A stretch of DNA of 64,000 bases, taken from positions 4,898,001-4,962,000 of the forward strand of contig OW818681.1 in the NCBI GenBank assembly GCA_942493075.1. The letters are read 5' to 3'. Shown here one piece after another: positions 8,420 through 18,100 of the stretch. The stretch comes from JBBQYD01 sp942493075. GTDB taxonomy: Bacteria; Verrucomicrobiota; Verrucomicrobiia; Limisphaerales; UBA8199. The translations under genes and the position numbers were made by a program. Every line of letters begins with the position of its first letter. The stretch's first letter is position 1. The notes beneath the pieces are model-generated. The model was given only the letters and a program-made list of their open reading frames with translations. It was not told where the DNA came from and did no database searches.

Positions 8420-10657
8420 TTACACAGTTTCGGTGGGAGGAGGGACGGGCTCGGAGTGGGCCTGGGGCCATTCCGCGCTCAAAGGCAGTGTGAAATGAAA
8501 AGTGGCGCCCTGCCCCACTGCGCTCTCCGCCCACACGCGTCCACCATGCCGGCGCACCACCCGGTCCACAATCGCCAAGCCCACGCCCGTTCCTTCAAAG
8601 TCCTCCGCACGGTGCAGACGCTGAAAGACGCCGAAAAGCTTTGCAACATAGTTCATATTGAAGCCAACACCGTTGTCTTTGACGGAGACGCGCACTGCAT
8701 TATCTACGATTTCTGAACCGACTTCTATCACGGCTGGATTGCGTGGGCGGGTATATTTCACCGCATTAGAGAGCAGGTTGGAGATCACCTGCCGCAACAG
8801 ACCGGCATCGGCTCTGACCTTCGGCAAGGGACTCAGGTGCCAGTCAATTTCGCGCCCCTTAATCTCGGAAGTCAGCTCCCGGACAACCTCCCCGACTAGT
8901 TTATCGAGATGAACCTCTTCATAATTGAGTTCCTGGCGGCCAACCCGCGCCAGATTCAGCAGGTCATCGACCAGCCGGCTCATGCTTCGGCTGCCGCGTT
9001 GAATGTTGGCCAGGTACTGGCGGCCCTCATCGGGTAACTCGGCTCCGAAATCCTCCTCCAAAATACTGCTGAAGGCATCAATATGCCGCAGTGGCGCGCG
9101 CAGATCATGAGCAACGGAGTAGGTGAAGGATTCCATTTCGCGATTGGCTGCAATCAATTCCGCGGTGCGTTCTTTGACGCGCTGCTCCAATTCGGCGCTG
9201 AACCGCTGCAGTTGCTCTTCTGATTGCTTGCGTTCAGTAATATCCCGCAGGATCACTGTGAAAGCCTTCTTCCCATTCACCGTGCATTGAGAAATGGACG
9301 CCTCAATCGGGAATTCCTCGCCGTTAGCGCGCAAGGCGGAAAGTGGCAGAAGTTTCCCCATGGCCCGGGAGGTTGTGCCGGTGCGGCCAAACTCCTCCAC
9401 ATGGTGATGGTGTGAATGGCGAAAACGAGTTGGAATAAACTGGTCAAGATGCTTGCCAATCGCCTGTGCCTCCGGGCACTGGAACATTCTTTCGGCAGCG
9501 GCATTGAATATGGTTACCCGCTGTTGCTCGTCCACGCTGATGATGGCATCCATCGCAGAACTGATGATGCTGGAGAACAATGCTCGGCTTTCCTTCAAGT
9601 CCCTTTCGGCCTGGCGACGCGCCGTCATGTCCACCGCCACATACGAAGAACCGACGATCCGCCCGTCGTCCTGGCGGATCGGGGAGACGGTAAGAGAGAC
9701 GTCCACTGGGCTGCCGTCTTTGCGGCGAAGGCGAGTTGCTGCATGATAGACCTGACCTTGCCGGACCTGCTCAAGCACACGCTGGTCTTCGTTCACGCGT
9801 TCCGGTGGGACAAGCAAATCCCCAATGCTCTTGCCAACCGCTTCCGATTCCTCGTAGCCGAACATGCCGACCGCCCCCGCGTTCCAGCTCACGATTTTTC
9901 CATCCAGAGTTTTTCCGATGATAGCAGCATCGGCGGAGGCAACGATTGCGGCCATGAACGAGCGAGCTTCTGCGGAGGCGTGAAGCCTGGCCATCATTTG
10001 CTCGAAGGCTTCTGTCAGCAAAAGGGCCTCATCGCGATCGGGCACGAGGGGACTTGGGTTGCCGGACATGATCTGGACCCTCTTTGCGAGGGCCAGAATG
10101 GGCCCGGTGATGCGGGCCTGCAGCAGATTGCCTATCGCAGCCGCGGCGAGAATGGCCAAGCCAAAGGTGGCCAGAGAAATCAGAACGTAACGTCGCATTC
10201 GATTTTCGATGGGACTTGGATCAGATTCCAGGTAGAGGAGCAGCTTGGGGGAGGCCTCTGGTGCTATCCATTCGTACCAGGCCATTTCGCCACCAGAAAC
10301 CAAGGCACCCGGGCCGGTCCGCAGTGCTGCCGATGGAAACCGAACTTTTGTTGAGGCCGGATAAGTGGCGACTATCTCCCCATTCGATCGGAAAAGGGCA
10401 GCACGTCGAACGCGGGGATTGGTCTTTAAGTCCTGCAGCACGCGCTGGACAGCCGAAGGATCGCCGGTTTCAAACGCGGGCCGATTTTGTTCAATCAAGA
10501 GTGAAGCGGTGCTCCTTAGGTTTTCAAGCACCAGGTAACGATAGGTGAAATAGTCATGGGTGATGAAAGAGAGCACCGTGAGGAGCACCACGGTAACAGT
10601 TGTCAGCAGGACCACGCGCGTGATCTTGCTGCGTATTGGCAGATCCTGGAACGCCAT
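8420..10657 (-). CDS. Membrane sensor histidine kinase with HAMP and two PAS domains
   Basis: A 745-residue hybrid-free sensor kinase. Order: TM helix (about 14-32), periplasmic sensor region (33-156), second TM helix (157-178), HAMP (179-230), PAS 1 (about 236-350), PAS 2 (about 358-478), coiled coil, HisKA dimerisation domain, and HATPase_c. The phosphoacceptor is His517 in SVAHDLRAPLRHI. The N-box is near 627-636 (SNLLSNAVKY), with G1 DNGVGF (661-666) and G2 GTGVGLAIV. The layout resembles phytochrome-like and Cph1-type PAS kinases, but no chromophore domain is present. PAS 2 contains an odd HSHHHH run at 414-419. No response regulator is adjacent, so the partner lies elsewhere. It ends 66 bp before the DUF1549 operon and may be co-transcribed with it. 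Confidence 0.9.
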   Translation of the reverse strand: MAFQDLPIRSKITRVVLLTTVTVVLLTVLSFITHDYFTYRYLVLENLRSTASLLIEQNRPAFETGDPSAVQRVLQDLKTNPRVRRAALFRSNGEIVATYPASTKVRFPSAALRTGPGALVSGGEMAWYEWIAPEASPKLLLYLESDPSPIENRMRRYVLISLATFGLAILAAAAIGNLLQARITGPILALAKRVQIMSGNPSPLVPDRDEALLLTEAFEQMMARLHASAEARSFMAAIVASADAAIIGKTLDGKIVSWNAGAVGMFGYEESEAVGKSIGDLLVPPERVNEDQRVLEQVRQGQVYHAATRLRRKDGSPVDVSLTVSPIRQDDGRIVGSSYVAVDMTARRQAERDLKESRALFSSIISSAMDAIISVDEQQRVTIFNAAAERMFQCPEAQAIGKHLDQFIPTRFRHSHHHHVEEFGRTGTTSRAMGKLLPLSALRANGEEFPIEASISQCTVNGKKAFTVILRDITERKQSEEQLQRFSAELEQRVKERTAELIAANREMESFTYSVAHDLRAPLRHIDAFSSILEEDFGAELPDEGRQYLANIQRGSRSMSRLVDDLLNLARVGRQELNYEEVHLDKLVGEVVRELTSEIKGREIDWHLSPLPKVRADAGLLRQVISNLLSNAVKYTRPRNPAVIEVGSEIVDNAVRVSVKDNGVGFNMNYVAKLFGVFQRLHRAEDFEGTGVGLAIVDRVVRRHGGRVWAESAVGQGATFHFTLPLSAEWPQAHSEPVPPPTETV

Positions 10658-10872
10658 TGTTTTTTGACTGCCTCGAGTTGTTCGTGCGACCCCTCTGATC
10701 TCCGATGTGGATCAGTCCGGGCTAAAGTAACCTATCACGCGCAAATTGCACACAGTCAACCGTCAAGGAACGTCACGAAACAACCCGGGCCCTATACTAA
10801 ATAGCCGGAAATCTCCAGATCTGGGATGTGCTGTCCAACCAGCCGCTGCGATTTGCCGCGGTTCCAGCCAGT

Positions 10873-13287
10873 TTATCGCGTAATGCCCTTGCCCAGCAGC
10901 GGCGTCAATGTCGCGCTCTCCGGCACACCGTAATTGAATATCACGAAGCCCTTTGTCCGATACTTGCGGGTAATTAAAATCTGGTCAATGACATCGTCGG
11001 CGCCAAAGGACGATGGCCAGACGCTCACCCCAATTCCAGGATAACAGGGCACCTTCCCTGCCCATTCCCGCTGCTGCCGCACCATGTTCTCGAACACACG
11101 ATTGTTATCCGTGTAATCCATGGGGCACACGAAATCGAGATACCCCTGGTCGCACCAGTACTTCCAGTCTTGTCCGACGGATTCGCGATCATTGGGCCAG
11201 TTACGGAACACGGCAGCGGAAAGCTTTATGCCTTTGCGCACCTGGCGGGCCTGCCTGCTGGTTTCGCGCACCACAGCGGTGATGTTGCTGCGGCGCCACT
11301 CAAGCCATTGGTCCCGCAGGGGCCCTCCGCTTAAAACGTCCTTGGGCCAGTCCTTCAAACTCGGGTGGAGTTTTGTGAAACGTTCCCGGCAACCATCGCA
11401 GAAGCAATGGCTGCTATCCGGATAGCGGATGTAATCGAAGTGAATGCCGTTCACGCGGTAGTTGCGCACCACCTCGACCATCGAATCGACTTCCAGCTTC
11501 TGATTCTCCGGGTGGGAAGGGCACAGCCAGGGCTCCTCTTTTCCCTGGAAGCTACGCTGAAGCCTGTTGGCTGCCCGCATTCTTTCCAGAAACTCCTTCG
11601 GTGCGGCGCTGCCGAGGTTCCAATTCACCTTCCAGACATGCACCTCAACACCGTGTTTGCGCGCTGCCTTGAGGCATGCCTCGATTTGATCGCCTTGAGC
11701 AGAGACAGCAGAGGCGGTCGGAAGGACCTTGCTCGGATAGAATGCCACTCCTCCCCAGAGCATATTTGGCAGGATGGCGGTGAATCCATTGTCCGCCAGG
11801 CGTTCGATGGCTTCATCCCACTCGATCCCCCGCACTCCGAAAGCGCTATGGCACCAGAACGCACGAAACTCCCCGCGCTCACCTTTCTGTGCGGAGCCAT
11901 AGGCTTCCTCGAGGCTCCTGTGCGCGGCCCGTGCCTGATCGATGGCCTGACCGTGTTCTCCCGCGGCTGCTAGCGACAGGGCGTGGGCATGCAACTGCTT
12001 GGCGGCCTGAACCGCCTTCACCACGTTTGCCGAACGTGAGAGAGATGAAATTCCACTCACCGCCTCGTCAAAAGTGCCGTAGCTGCTCAGCTCACCCGCG
12101 CGGGTGATCGCAGCCTGGGCGGCCTGCGGCCACAGCTCAGGGATCAGGTAGCCGGTCAAAGCCAGCATCAAACGGTCTTTGCGAACCGGATCTCCAGGCA
12201 GGAGGATATGGGTCATAACCACACCATTGCTCGATGCGATTAACGCGGGCTGTCCGGATGAATGCCCCTTGGCGTCCACCCATTCAGCAAGCACCTTTGC
12301 CCGCCCGGCAATAGCTTTGTAACTGTTAACATTCCAGGATTGTTGTTCGACCTCCTCTGGAGCGCCGGCTAGAGCGCCCGGGAAAAAGCGCATTTTTGCG
12401 AACGCGTCAGGCCCCGCCGCTTTGACATGCTCACCGGCTGTTATCCCGAGAGCCTGATGCAACAACGGCGGCACATGGTAGAAGGCCATGATCTTTCCGC
12501 CTGATTCCACGTATTTTTGCAGCTCCTGTGCCACGGCCTCGGGCACAGAAGGGTTGTAGGGAAGGACAACCATCTTCGCCATTTTCAACCTTTCGGCCGA
12601 GGCATCGAGATCGCTGAGAACGGCACAACCGATACCCAAGCCAGCGAGTTTGGATCCCATCCGTTCCGCTGCTTGCTCAAACGAACTGCGATCTCCGGCG
12701 GTTACCGAGTCAGCGCGCAGGATCGCGACGGATGCATCCACGCCCAACTCGCCGAAGCGCCTGATTCCGCCCAGAAAAAACTCAGTATCATTAGTGTTGC
12801 CGCGCCAGGCCGAGACTCGAATAGCCTCAATCTTTCCCCAACCAGCCGGGGTTCCTTCGGACTGGGTGACTGTTTTATCCAGCACGATGTCATTCCACTG
12901 GCCGACTTTTGCTGGATAAAAGGTGGCGCTGTACCAACCGGCGCCGCTTTTGAAATACAGGCTGAAATGGGAAACCGGGGCGGCGTCAGCGCACCAGATT
13001 TGAAGACGAACGCCGCTTGCGGTGCTCAGATCGAGTTGCACGGTTCGATCCCAGGAGGCCCTTTCGATATCGTTACCAACGAACTTGCAAGGCATTCGGA
13101 TGGCGGGCTTCCCCTGGAGATTGGTGATGGCAACCGGGATAGTGCCGGAACTGGAGGGACGCCACGCGGATTGAGCCGCCTGGGGATTGGGATATTGGCA
13201 GTTTTCAATAACGAGCGAAGCTGGATCAGCGGCTCGAACGATGAGGCTGAGGAAGACAGAGATGATGAGAACAAGCGAGCGCAACAT
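10873..13287 (-). CDS. Secreted family-10-like glycosyl hydrolase (GHL10) with N-terminal binding and GATase-like regions
   Basis: An 804-residue exported enzyme with signal peptide MLRSLVLIISVFLSLIVRA. Residues about 25-180 look like a beta-sandwich carbohydrate-binding region (the FSLYFKSGAGWYSATFYP segment). Residues about 185-300 resemble a class I glutamine-amidotransferase-like fold (VAILRADS, LPYNPSVPE). Residues about 470-800 are the GHL10 TIM barrel (FRAFWCHSAFGVRGIEWDEA, GIHFDYIRYPD, DFVCPMDYTDNN). GHL10 proteins act on polysaccharides, but their substrates are poorly defined. A CxxC near residue 640 (HCFCDGC) may bind a metal or form disulfides. No adjacent SusC/D-like or other glycan-utilisation genes are seen. 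Confidence 0.8.
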   Translation of the reverse strand: MLRSLVLIISVFLSLIVRAADPASLVIENCQYPNPQAAQSAWRPSSSGTIPVAITNLQGKPAIRMPCKFVGNDIERASWDRTVQLDLSTASGVRLQIWCADAAPVSHFSLYFKSGAGWYSATFYPAKVGQWNDIVLDKTVTQSEGTPAGWGKIEAIRVSAWRGNTNDTEFFLGGIRRFGELGVDASVAILRADSVTAGDRSSFEQAAERMGSKLAGLGIGCAVLSDLDASAERLKMAKMVVLPYNPSVPEAVAQELQKYVESGGKIMAFYHVPPLLHQALGITAGEHVKAAGPDAFAKMRFFPGALAGAPEEVEQQSWNVNSYKAIAGRAKVLAEWVDAKGHSSGQPALIASSNGVVMTHILLPGDPVRKDRLMLALTGYLIPELWPQAAQAAITRAGELSSYGTFDEAVSGISSLSRSANVVKAVQAAKQLHAHALSLAAAGEHGQAIDQARAAHRSLEEAYGSAQKGERGEFRAFWCHSAFGVRGIEWDEAIERLADNGFTAILPNMLWGGVAFYPSKVLPTASAVSAQGDQIEACLKAARKHGVEVHVWKVNWNLGSAAPKEFLERMRAANRLQRSFQGKEEPWLCPSHPENQKLEVDSMVEVVRNYRVNGIHFDYIRYPDSSHCFCDGCRERFTKLHPSLKDWPKDVLSGGPLRDQWLEWRRSNITAVVRETSRQARQVRKGIKLSAAVFRNWPNDRESVGQDWKYWCDQGYLDFVCPMDYTDNNRVFENMVRQQREWAGKVPCYPGIGVSVWPSSFGADDVIDQILITRKYRTKGFVIFNYGVPESATLTPLLGKGITR

Positions 13288-13380
13288 AGCGGAGAAAAGG
13301 TGGAGATAATCGGGGCGAAAAGCAACTTAGCTTTACGCAACTGAGACCCTGCAAAACACTACTAACATAAAGCCACGAAT

Positions 13381-13484
13381 GTAGCCCCGAAGTGGGCGTC
13401 CGCAGGTAGCCCGGCACGGGAGTGCTGGGAATAACGGTCGAAATGAGTCGTAGAAGCCCCGCAGGGCCCGCAGGGGCGGCCGAC
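13381..13484. repeat. Degenerate GC hairpins (family D)
   Basis: Two imperfect hairpins: one around GCCCGGCACGGGAGTGCTGGG (13411-13431) and one around CCCCGCAGGGCCCGCAGGGG (13457-13476). Each is preceded by a TAG(C/A)-type word. They have the look of dispersed intergenic hairpin repeats, but I saw no second full copy in the window. No coding potential. Confidence 0.4.
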
Positions 13485-13560
13485 TATGCACCATTCCCAG
13501 ACAGAACTCAGCATTCCCTCACCCACTTTCAACCGCACCCGGCATCCTGCCGAACAGGAA

Positions 13561-13688
13561 TCCGTACTGTTGGTAACCGCGCGTTCCATTTTGTCATTCC
13601 TGGTGGTTCTGGTTTGCGCCGGAAAGGCGCAAACCAGAACCACCAGGAACCTTTCTATTGTAAGGCTGGAGGTTACCAACAGTACGGA
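13561..13688 (-). repeat. Structured nested inverted repeat, family A copy 1
   Basis: The ends are an 18-bp perfect inverted repeat, tccgtactgttggtaacc (13561-13578) against 13671-13688. Inside lies a 24-bp perfect hairpin, 13597-13620 paired with 13626-13649 with loop ggaaa. On the minus strand, the sequence outside the left end (AACGGTCGGATA, then TTGCACTTCCGTACTG) matches the flank of copy 2, so the element is asymmetric and longer than its inverted core, about 13530-13730. It is inverted relative to copies 2 and 3. Confidence 0.85.
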
Positions 13689-14056
13689 AGTGCAAAGGAA
13701 ATCGCAGTTATCCGACCGTTTGCTCATGACGGTGGCATCAGAAAACTTTCCCTCCTGGTCTTTCACCTTTGGTCTTCACCTCTTTGCGTGCGCGGACCCC
13801 TTTCGGATCACGCGTCAGAGCCCCCTCCGCTATCGTCTTTCCAAACTACATTCACGTTTCACTCCCCTTCGCTTCCAACCTCCCACTCCGGTTACGCATT
13901 ACGGATTAGTGCCCCTCGGCTGTCCCACTCCCGAGGCGCACTCAGGTTTCACGACTTACGTTTCCCAGAGTCTTCCCACGCAGCACGGATGAGCCCGTCA
14001 CCCCACTTGATCCTCCCCATTTCATGACCTATCGTAGAACCGGAAAGGAGTTCAAT
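13689..14056. other. Non-coding spacer upstream of the PRC-barrel gene
   Basis: About 370 bp, C/T-rich on the plus strand, with open frames but no recognisable protein. The first part is the outer flank of repeat copy 1. Nothing else could be identified except the ribosome binding site AAGGAG at 14045-14050, just before the next gene. Confidence 0.5.
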
Positions 14057-14815
14057 ATGCTAAGAAAAGCCAGCGACCTCAGGGGCCACCATCTCGGTGC
14101 GCGAGACGGAGAAATCGGCCGGGTGAAAGATTTCTATTTCGACGACCAGGATTGGAAGGTCCGATACCTGGTGGCTGATACGAACAAATGGCTGCCGGGA
14201 CGTAGAGTATTGCTCTCACCACATGGGATAAAACAGGTGCGCCAATCAGATCACGTTCTTGATTTTGACCTGACCCGGGAGCAAATCACGCAGAGCCCAT
14301 CCATTGATGAGCATAGGCCTGTTGACCGCCAGTTCGAAGTGGCCTATCACGAATACTACCAGTGGCCTTTCTATTGGCAGGGCACTGGCATGTGGGGCCC
14401 TCTGACTACCCCCATTGACGATCCCGCGCAGGTGTTTCCTCTGACTGAAAAGGGCGCCGCCAATGAGGATTCTCACCTCCACAGCGCGAGTGAGGTCTAT
14501 GGGTATGGAATTCACGCGCAAGATGGAGAACTCGGGCATGTGGAAGACTTCATTTTCGAGGAGGACTCATGGCGCATCCGTTACCTGGTGGTAGATACCC
14601 GTGATTGGTGGCCCGGAAAGAAGGTCCTGGTTGCTCCGCAATGGATTCAGAGCATCAGTTTCCCCAATTCCGAAGTTCGTGTCGATCTGCCGAGAAGTGT
14701 CATCAAGAGCGCCCCGGAATTCGACATGTCGGGGCCAGTGACTCGTGAGTATGAGTTGAGTCTCTTCAGACATTACTCCAAGGCGCCTTACTGGGATGAG
14801 AAGATCGCGGCGTGA
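14057..14815 (+). CDS. Tandem PRC-barrel domain protein
   Basis: A 252-residue protein with two PRC-barrel modules, about residues 1-75 and 150-225. The paralogous segments are GEIGRVKDFYFDDQDWKVRY / LGHVEDFIFEEDSWRIRY, followed by LVADTNKWLPGRRVLLSP / LVVDTRDWWPGKKVLVAP. Each module is followed by a YEL- or FEVA-type tail. The start at 14057 is fixed by AAGGAG seven bases upstream; the frame opens 11 codons earlier without a ribosome site. PRC-barrels occur in the photosynthetic reaction-centre H subunit, RimM and stress-related cytoplasmic proteins. Single-gene tandem PRC proteins are usually annotated as stress or sporulation-like, but the function here is unknown. Cytoplasmic, with no signal or TM segment. 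Confidence 0.85.
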   Translation: MLRKASDLRGHHLGARDGEIGRVKDFYFDDQDWKVRYLVADTNKWLPGRRVLLSPHGIKQVRQSDHVLDFDLTREQITQSPSIDEHRPVDRQFEVAYHEYYQWPFYWQGTGMWGPLTTPIDDPAQVFPLTEKGAANEDSHLHSASEVYGYGIHAQDGELGHVEDFIFEEDSWRIRYLVVDTRDWWPGKKVLVAPQWIQSISFPNSEVRVDLPRSVIKSAPEFDMSGPVTREYELSLFRHYSKAPYWDEKIAA

Positions 14816-14837
14816 GAAGCAAGGCTAAAGGCTAAAA

Positions 14838-14935
14838 GCCGGCCTGCTGGCCGGTGGCCACAGTTCTCCTCAGAGTGCTTCGTTCGGCTGATGCTTGAGA
14901 TGGACCGGCGGCATCGGGCGATGCCGCCCTGCCCG
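14838..14935. repeat. Paired hairpins related to family B
   Basis: CCGGCCTGCTGGCCGG (14839-14854) and GGCGGCATCGGGCGATGCCGCC (14907-14928), the latter followed by CTGCCC, are spaced about 50 nt apart. This resembles the two-hairpin family at 23940, 25383 and 52641 (ending CCTACC), with changed stems. It lies between two co-directional genes. Confidence 0.5.
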
Positions 14936-15103
14936 GTGTAGGGTCCTCCTGGCAGGGAATACACTGCCTTATGATTCAGCCCCCTTGAAACAGGGGGGAT
15001 AACCTCCAATTGCTTTTGGAAGGTCTTTGGGGCTATAGTCATTCACGACTAGGAGTCAAGGGCACAAACCACCCTGTTTTCAAATTCCAGATTGGAACGT
15101 TTT

Positions 15104-18100
15104 ATGACACAAACCAATGCAGCGGCACCGCGGAAGCATAAATTGCTCAAGGTCCTGGGCTGGGGGCTCGGGATCATTCTTCTACTATTGATCGTTCTTT
15201 ATTTCGTGGCGACCAGCGCCGGCTTTTTCAAAGGAGTAATCCTGCCGCGAGCAGGCGCAAGCTTGAACTCCAAAATCACAGTGAGCGATGTCTCGATAAG
15301 CCCTTTCAAACAGGTGGTCCTGAAGGACTTTCAACTGCAGCCAAATGGCGAGGAAACGCTCGTCGCTGCGGGAGAAGTCCGGGCTCGGTATAGCCTCATG
15401 GATATCTTAGGCGGCAATTTGAACATTGAGGAAGTGACGATCAGCCAGCCGGTCATAACCCTGGTCACCAAGCCAGACGGCTCAAGCAACCTTGATCCAT
15501 TGATGAAAGCGTTGGATGAGGGCCAGGGAGCCTCCGATGAAAGTGCTTCGAGCGAAGAGCCTGTTAAACTGAATCTGAAGAAGCTGGCGGTGACCGATGG
15601 CAAGGTGCGGATGATCACCCAATACGGCGGTGGCAAACAGGACGTGATGGAACTCTCCAAAGCCAACATAACCCTGGAAAACCTGCGGAATGGAGCAACC
15701 GGCAAACTCAATATGACGAGCGAGCTCCTCATGGAGAACAATCCTCCAGCTCCGGAAACCAACGGGGTTTTGCGCGGCACTTTGAACGGACAATTTGACC
15801 TCGCATTAGACGCAGCGCTCGCCCCTGCCAGTATCCAGGGGACCTCGCGATTTGAAGTCACCCAGGCTCAGGGCGGCATGGCTGCCCTTGCAGGTTTTAA
15901 TTCGGTTTTTCAGACGGCCATCTCCCCAACGGAGATCAAAGAGGCAGTGGTGCGGTTCCAAAAAGGCAGCGTCAATCTGGGTGAACTGCGCGCTTCAGGA
16001 CCATTTAACTTGAGCAAGCTTGAGGGCCAAATCAACGTGTCCTTGCAAGGGGTCAACAAGCAGATGCTCAATCTAGCTGTCGCTGACACCGGCATGGATT
16101 TTGGTCCGACCACGGTTGTTTCCACGAATGTTTTGGATATCTCCAAGGGTGGTTCTGTCGTGAAAGCGGCCGGCTACTTTGATGTGGTGAACCTTCAGAT
16201 TACCCAGACAAACCAGACCACGCCCTCAATGGATCTTCGCACCCGGTACGATTTGATGGTGGATACATCCAACACTGTGGCGCTGCTGCGCGAGCTTTCC
16301 ATCACCGGCACTCAGGGCGGACAGGAAATTGTGAAGGGCGGATTATCCAGCCCGATGCAAATAACCTGGGGCAGCACCAGCAACACGGTTGCCGATTCGG
16401 TCTTTCAACTGGCGGTCAATGGCTTTGACCTGGCCAAGTGGCAGGCGTTTACAGGCGGAGCAGCTCCCGAAGGTCTGGTTCAGGCCAATTTGAAGGTTAC
16501 TTCGCAAAGTGCCGGGAAATTCCTGTTATTCAACGCCGACGCACAAATCAGCCGCCTCACACTCGTAGTCGCCAGCAACCATGTCCCTCAGCTAGCTATA
16601 TCCTTCTCCACATCAGGCAAGGCGACGGATCTTGCCCAATACGATATTGCCGAATTGAAGTTCGGGATGTCTCAGGGTGGACAAGACGCACTCTCGGCCT
16701 CCGGCAAGGGCTCCTGCAATACCACAAACGCCACGGCGAACTTCGACATGGAAGGCAGCGCGGCGTTGCCCACTGTCTTGAAGCTCGCTGGAATGCCCGA
16801 CCTTTCCGCCACGAGCGGCACGGCCACGTTTCAGGCAAAACTCACCCAGAAGAACGAGCAGCAGCAGATTACAGGCAAGGCCGCGGTCAACGATTTCACC
16901 GGCCGCTCCGGCAGCAATGTGTTTCAAGCCTTTGGGCTCCAGGCCGACATGGATGTTTTGATGGATACGAACAAGGTGGACATTCGCAAGCTGGCAGGGA
17001 ACCTTTCCGCGGCTAAACAGCCGGGTGGCAGCTTCCAGGTCACAGGCATCTATACGCTAGCCAATAACGCGGCGAACCTGAAGATCGCATTGCAGGGGTT
17101 CAACCAGCACGGCTTGCGTCCGTTCCTGGAACCGATGCTCAGCGGCAAGCAACTCGTCTCTGTGGCGGTTAATGCGAATTCGGATGTGCAGTTCAACCCT
17201 GCTGCGGATTCCAATATTAAAGGTACTTTGCAGTTAACGAACCTGGTTGTTAAGGATGTGAAGACCGCGCAGGCCTCCACTCCGCTGGCGGCATTGATGC
17301 AAATGGATGTGGGGATGAAGAACGATGTGACTGACATCCGCCAACTCTCGGCTGCGCTGACGCCTACCGAACGCGCAACCAACGTGGTGCAAGTTCAAGG
17401 CAAGATTGATATGTCCGACACGAACTTCATGCAGGGCAATCTTTCGATCTCCGCCGAGAGCCTGGATCTGACGGGGTATTACGATCTGTTTATGGGTGAA
17501 GCATCCGAGACCGCAACGACAACGGGATCTGCTCAGCCGAGTACTGCCCCCGCCTCAACTGAACCGGAAAAGGAAGGCGAGCCCATCCAACTGCCCGTGC
17601 GCAATTTCACGGCTGATCTGAAAGTGGGTCGCCTGTACCTGCGCGAAATCGAGGCCACCAATATCCAGGCAGGGTTGAAGCTGGACGGAGGAAAGGTCAC
17701 CGCCTCTCCTTTGAGCATGACCCTCAATGGCTCGCCGATGAAAGCCAATATTAACTTGGACCTGAGCGTGCCAGGATACAAATACGCGGTTGACTTCAGC
17801 GCCGTCCAGGTGCCCTTTGCACCCTTGGTGAACACGTTTGTTCCCGAGCGCAAAGGAGAGGTGCAAGGCACAATCACAGCGGTCGGTGACATCAGCGGCA
17901 TCGGGACCACCGGGGCGAGCCTGCAAAAGCATCTGGCAGGCAACTTCGACATCGGCACCACGAACCTCAATCTGGCATTGCGCAACATTCGCAGTCCCCT
18001 GCTGCGCGCAACGATCAATGTCGTATCGATTCTTCCTGACATCATCAAGGGTGGTGGGAGCGGCAGTGCGCTGAGTTCCCTGGCCGGCGCCGTGCTTGGA

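Noticed and set aside
13422..14027. Open frames of about 170-200 codons across the repeat region
   Set aside because: They run through the nested inverted repeat and show no recognisable protein; one even repeats the element's own sequence.
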